A stretch of DNA of 7,724 nucleotides, taken from contig DADR01000072.1 of the NCBI GenBank assembly GCA_002495055.1, forward strand, positions 36,866 through 44,589, given 5' to 3'. The notes beneath the pieces were generated by a model that saw only the letters and a program-made list of their open reading frames with translations, ran no database searches and was not told where the DNA came from. How positions within the stretch are numbered: the stretch's first letter is position 1; every line of letters starts with the position of its first letter. Below are positions 6,280 through 7,724 of the stretch, piece by piece. The stretch comes from Methanoregula sp. UBA247. GTDB lineage: Archaea > Halobacteriota > Methanomicrobia > Methanomicrobiales > Methanospirillaceae. A program made the position numbers and the translations under genes.

Positions 6280-6738
6280 TTATTTCACCTCTTCAACAAC
6301 GATATGCACACCCTGTGAATCGATAACTTTTACCTTTTTTCCCGGGGGGATTTCGGATCCGGTTGAACGGGCACTCCATTCTGTGCTTGCAATAAGGACT
6401 TTGCCGGAAATTGTTGTTGCATCAACACGGATCTTCACCTGCCCTTCCATTCCAATCAGGGAGTCACGGCTGATGGTTGTCGGACTCTCGTTGGTTGTGA
6501 TCTTCCCATACATCCATACCGTAAATCCCGCTGCGCAGATTGCAATTATCACGCCGAATACAATCCCCCAGCCGGAGTTGAAGACATCCACCCCCAGCAG
6601 AAATAAAATGCCTAAAAAGATCATCACGGTGGCAGGTACGGTTGCAAAAAAACCCGGGCTGTATACTTCAACAAGGAGGAGAAGAGCGCCGCTCATAATG
6701 AGCAGCCATCCAAGGTCAATTCCTACCAGGAGTACCAT
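6280..6738 (-). CDS. Short NfeD-like membrane protein, partner of the SPFH protein
   Basis: With the ATG at 6738 this protein has 152 residues. It has three hydrophobic segments (about 5-25, 32-50 and 56-77) and then a soluble domain (about 95-150) of alternating strands, with GMEGQV, STEWSARS, IPPGKKVKVI and VHIVVEE, the pattern of the NfeD OB-fold. It lacks the ClpP-like serine protease domain of long NfeD proteins, so it is the short form. Short NfeD proteins are encoded next to stomatin-type SPFH genes and are thought to act with them in the membrane. Here nfeD comes first, its stop one base before the SPFH start. An in-frame TTG lies two codons upstream (6744), but the ATG is preferred: a TATA-like box about 26 bases before it predicts a leaderless message beginning there, and no Shine-Dalgarno precedes either codon. 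Confidence 0.88.
   Translation of the reverse strand: MVLLVGIDLGWLLIMSGALLLLVEVYSPGFFATVPATVMIFLGILFLLGVDVFNSGWGIVFGVIIAICAAGFTVWMYGKITTNESPTTISRDSLIGMEGQVKIRVDATTISGKVLIASTEWSARSTGSEIPPGKKVKVIDSQGVHIVVEEVK
6285..6291 (-). promoter_or_regulatory. Shine-Dalgarno of the SPFH gene inside nfeD
   Basis: On the minus strand GAGGTGA sits six bases before the SPFH ATG and lies within the last codons of nfeD. Together with the TAA-C-ATG junction, this shows a translationally coupled two-gene operon and decides the SPFH start. Confidence 0.8.
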
Positions 6739-6760
6739 TATCAATGATCAGAATTGACGG

Positions 6761-6768
6761 ATAAAATC
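6761..6768 (-). promoter_or_regulatory. TATA-like box of the nfeD-SPFH operon
   Basis: On the minus strand this reads GATTTTAT, centred about 26 bases before the ATG at 6738. That spacing places the transcript start at or near the ATG, suggesting a leaderless operon message. Called from sequence and spacing only. Confidence 0.4.
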
Positions 6769-6798
6769 TTATGGGATGCAGGTAGGGAAGGAATGTCT

Positions 6799-6822
6799 GT
6801 TGCGGTTATTGTTGCGGTTATG
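6799..6822. repeat. Two-copy 12-base direct repeat
   Basis: The + strand carries GTTGCGGTTATT then GTTGCGGTTATG, 11 of 12 bases identical and directly adjacent. It straddles the stop codon of the DUF89 gene, so one copy supplies the stop. It may be a small slippage duplication. Confidence 0.6.
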
Positions 6823-7672
6823 TACGTAAGAGCGCGATCTTCGACCCGAGAGGAACACCAACTTCATCAGCAACAGGTTTGCATTTGGCCGCCAGCAGGT
6901 AAGCAACCGGGGGAAGACTATCCATTTCAGACAGCGACTCAAAATTTGCCATTCCCTTTGCAATGATGATGGTGCACCGGGAAATTGCATGACGGAGATC
7001 GTCAGGAATATTTTCCCAGCATATGCCGATCTCAGCGCCTCCGCCTGTTGTTGTGAGAAGGTCAACATGGTTGTCAAGCCCCAGTTCCTTTGCATCCTTC
7101 AATGTTGCATCATTGAGAATCGGGGCTTCTTTCACGGCGAGTGTCACATGAGAACCCTGTGATTTGAGGTATTCTATCAGGAGGCGATCGAGAACAATCT
7201 CGCCACAATTGTCGCTCAGGTACACAACACGGGAGCAGAGCGGGGCGATTTTTTCCGTGTCATCAATCGTGAGCCCCCGTGCAAATTCTCGTTTGAAAAA
7301 ACCAGAAAAATTTTCTTCAACCGTGTGTCCTTTTACGCCATAATCAAATGTATTACCGATTACCGATGCGAGAACATAGTCGCGGAATGTTGAAAGGTCC
7401 TCCTGGATCTCTTTACAGACTTCTATTGCCTGCTGGTTGCCCAGAGCTTTTAAGTCTGCGAATGGATCGGGATTACCCAGAATATCATAAGCCCTGCGAT
7501 GGATTCGGCTTGCAATCTGGGGATGGCTGAGCATTGAGAAACGAATTTCATCCATCACCTTGCCGCACTCGTTCAATGTTGCAGCGGTAAGTGCGGGATG
7601 AGCGTGACACAATGTACATTCAAGTTTCACGCGGGAAAGTAAACAATCAATGCATTGTTCGGTAATCTTCAT
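6818..7672 (-). CDS. DUF89 family metal-dependent phosphatase (damage-control phosphatase-like)
   Basis: With the ATG at 7672 this protein has 284 residues. DUF89 enzymes are metal-dependent phosphatases that remove phosphate from reactive or damaged sugar phosphates and cofactors; the human member ARMT1 acts on fructose 1-phosphate and related compounds. Signature motifs visible are IGNTFDYGV (105-113), SDNCGEIVLD (153-162, with metal ligands D154 and N155), EAPILNDATLKDA (182-194, D188) and KGMANFES (239-246, N243 and E245). The N-terminal domain is helical and carries two CxxC pairs, C7/C10 and C19/C22, followed by H25. The first pair is common in archaeal members; I am less sure about the second. 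An in-frame TTG four codons upstream (7684) is rejected because it sits in the T-run after the tRNA and homologues begin near MK...CIxC. The tRNA 3' end is 29 bases upstream on the same strand. Substrate unknown. Confidence 0.88.
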   Translation of the reverse strand: MKITEQCIDCLLSRVKLECTLCHAHPALTAATLNECGKVMDEIRFSMLSHPQIASRIHRRAYDILGNPDPFADLKALGNQQAIEVCKEIQEDLSTFRDYVLASVIGNTFDYGVKGHTVEENFSGFFKREFARGLTIDDTEKIAPLCSRVVYLSDNCGEIVLDRLLIEYLKSQGSHVTLAVKEAPILNDATLKDAKELGLDNHVDLLTTTGGGAEIGICWENIPDDLRHAISRCTIIIAKGMANFESLSEMDSLPPVAYLLAAKCKPVADEVGVPLGSKIALLRT

Positions 7673-7682
7673 ACCATCGACC

Positions 7683-7689
7683 AAAAAAA
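7683..7689 (-). terminator. T-run downstream of the tRNA
   Basis: Seven consecutive T residues on the minus strand lie 12 bases after the mature tRNA 3' end and 10 bases before the DUF89 ATG. A T-run of this kind is a normal archaeal termination signal for a tRNA transcript. Partial read-through into the DUF89 gene remains possible. Confidence 0.5.
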
Positions 7690-7701
7690 CAACATCAGAA
7701 A

Positions 7702-7724
7702 TGGGGCCACTGAGATTTGAACTC
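7702..7724 (-). tRNA. tRNA 3' end, partial (cut by the window edge)
   Basis: The minus strand reads a T-arm with loop TTCAAAT closed by GAG/CTC (7724-7712), the rest of the 3' T-stem strand (AG), a 3' acceptor strand TGGCCCC (7709-7703) and discriminator A (7702). The bases after it are TTT, so CCA is not encoded. The acceptor predicts a 5' strand of GGGGCCA in the missing part. The anticodon lies outside the window, so the amino acid cannot be assigned. C at position 70 argues against alanine, and the A discriminator against aspartate, asparagine, histidine and serine in archaea. Confidence 0.78.

Noticed and set aside
6260..6757. 165-codon + strand frame
   Set aside because: It lies entirely opposite the NfeD gene and the start of the SPFH gene, whose protein motifs and Shine-Dalgarno are clear. 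Its product is rich in Ser/Thr/Pro with no recognisable domain, as expected for an antisense shadow.
7673..7684. TTG start for the DUF89 gene four codons upstream
   Set aside because: The codon sits in the T-run after the tRNA, has no Shine-Dalgarno, and the ATG at 7672 gives the usual family N-terminus.
7702..7724. Assignment of the partial tRNA to a specific amino acid
   Set aside because: The anticodon and D-arm are outside the window. The acceptor strand and discriminator alone are compatible with several isotypes.
1..7724. CRISPR, insertion sequence, phage or defence system
   Set aside because: No regularly spaced repeats, terminal inverted repeats, transposase or integrase frames, or defence domains were found. 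All substantial frames belong to recognised housekeeping families.

Overview
The window reads as chromosomal housekeeping DNA of a methanogenic archaeon, most likely of the order Methanomicrobiales. The supporting evidence is an archaeal lipid geranylgeranyl reductase, an archaeal-type RNase HII ending in a PCNA-binding motif, an archaeal DUF89 phosphatase, a tRNA end without an encoded CCA, TATA-like boxes about 26 bases upstream of several starts, and a mixture of Shine-Dalgarno-led and apparently leaderless genes. The taxonomic placement is judged from protein character and not from a database search. There is no sign of a plasmid, phage, insertion sequence or CRISPR array.

Layout. On the + strand, a flavoprotein reductase of the geranylgeranyl reductase family (14-1210) meets a minus-strand TrkA/RCK nucleotide-binding protein (1199-1867) tail to tail with a 12-base overlap. 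A 54-base divergent spacer with one AT-rich box separates the RCK gene from rnhB (1922-2563, +). A PDZ-containing site-2-type membrane metalloprotease follows (2637-3929, +). From here everything is on the minus strand. A bacterial-type (PfkA family) 6-phosphofructokinase (3954-4994) has its own TATA-like box. Upstream of it is a two-gene unit, a short NfeD-like protein (6280-6738) followed by an SPFH/stomatin-like protein (5178-6278), with a one-base gap and a strong internal Shine-Dalgarno. Furthest upstream are a DUF89 metal-dependent phosphatase (6818-7672) and the 3' end of a tRNA (7702-7724) cut by the window edge. No gap without a gene exceeds 300 bases; the longest is the 183-base spacer between the SPFH gene and pfk, which holds terminator-like and promoter-like signals.

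How the genes relate. The NfeD and SPFH proteins are a recurrent pair and almost certainly act together in the membrane. The S2P-type protease is a second membrane-quality-control protein nearby but is not in the same transcription unit. The geranylgeranyl reductase makes the saturated archaeal lipids of that membrane. PFK and DUF89 both handle phosphorylated small molecules, but nothing in the sequence ties them together. I found no clear undescribed multi-gene system. The points most worth following are the PfkA-type kinase in a methanogen with its signature residues and Cys/His-containing insertion, the PCNA-binding tail of RNase HII, the perfect 11-residue repeats in the SPFH protein, and the chain of two tiny stop-start-overlapping frames in front of pfk.
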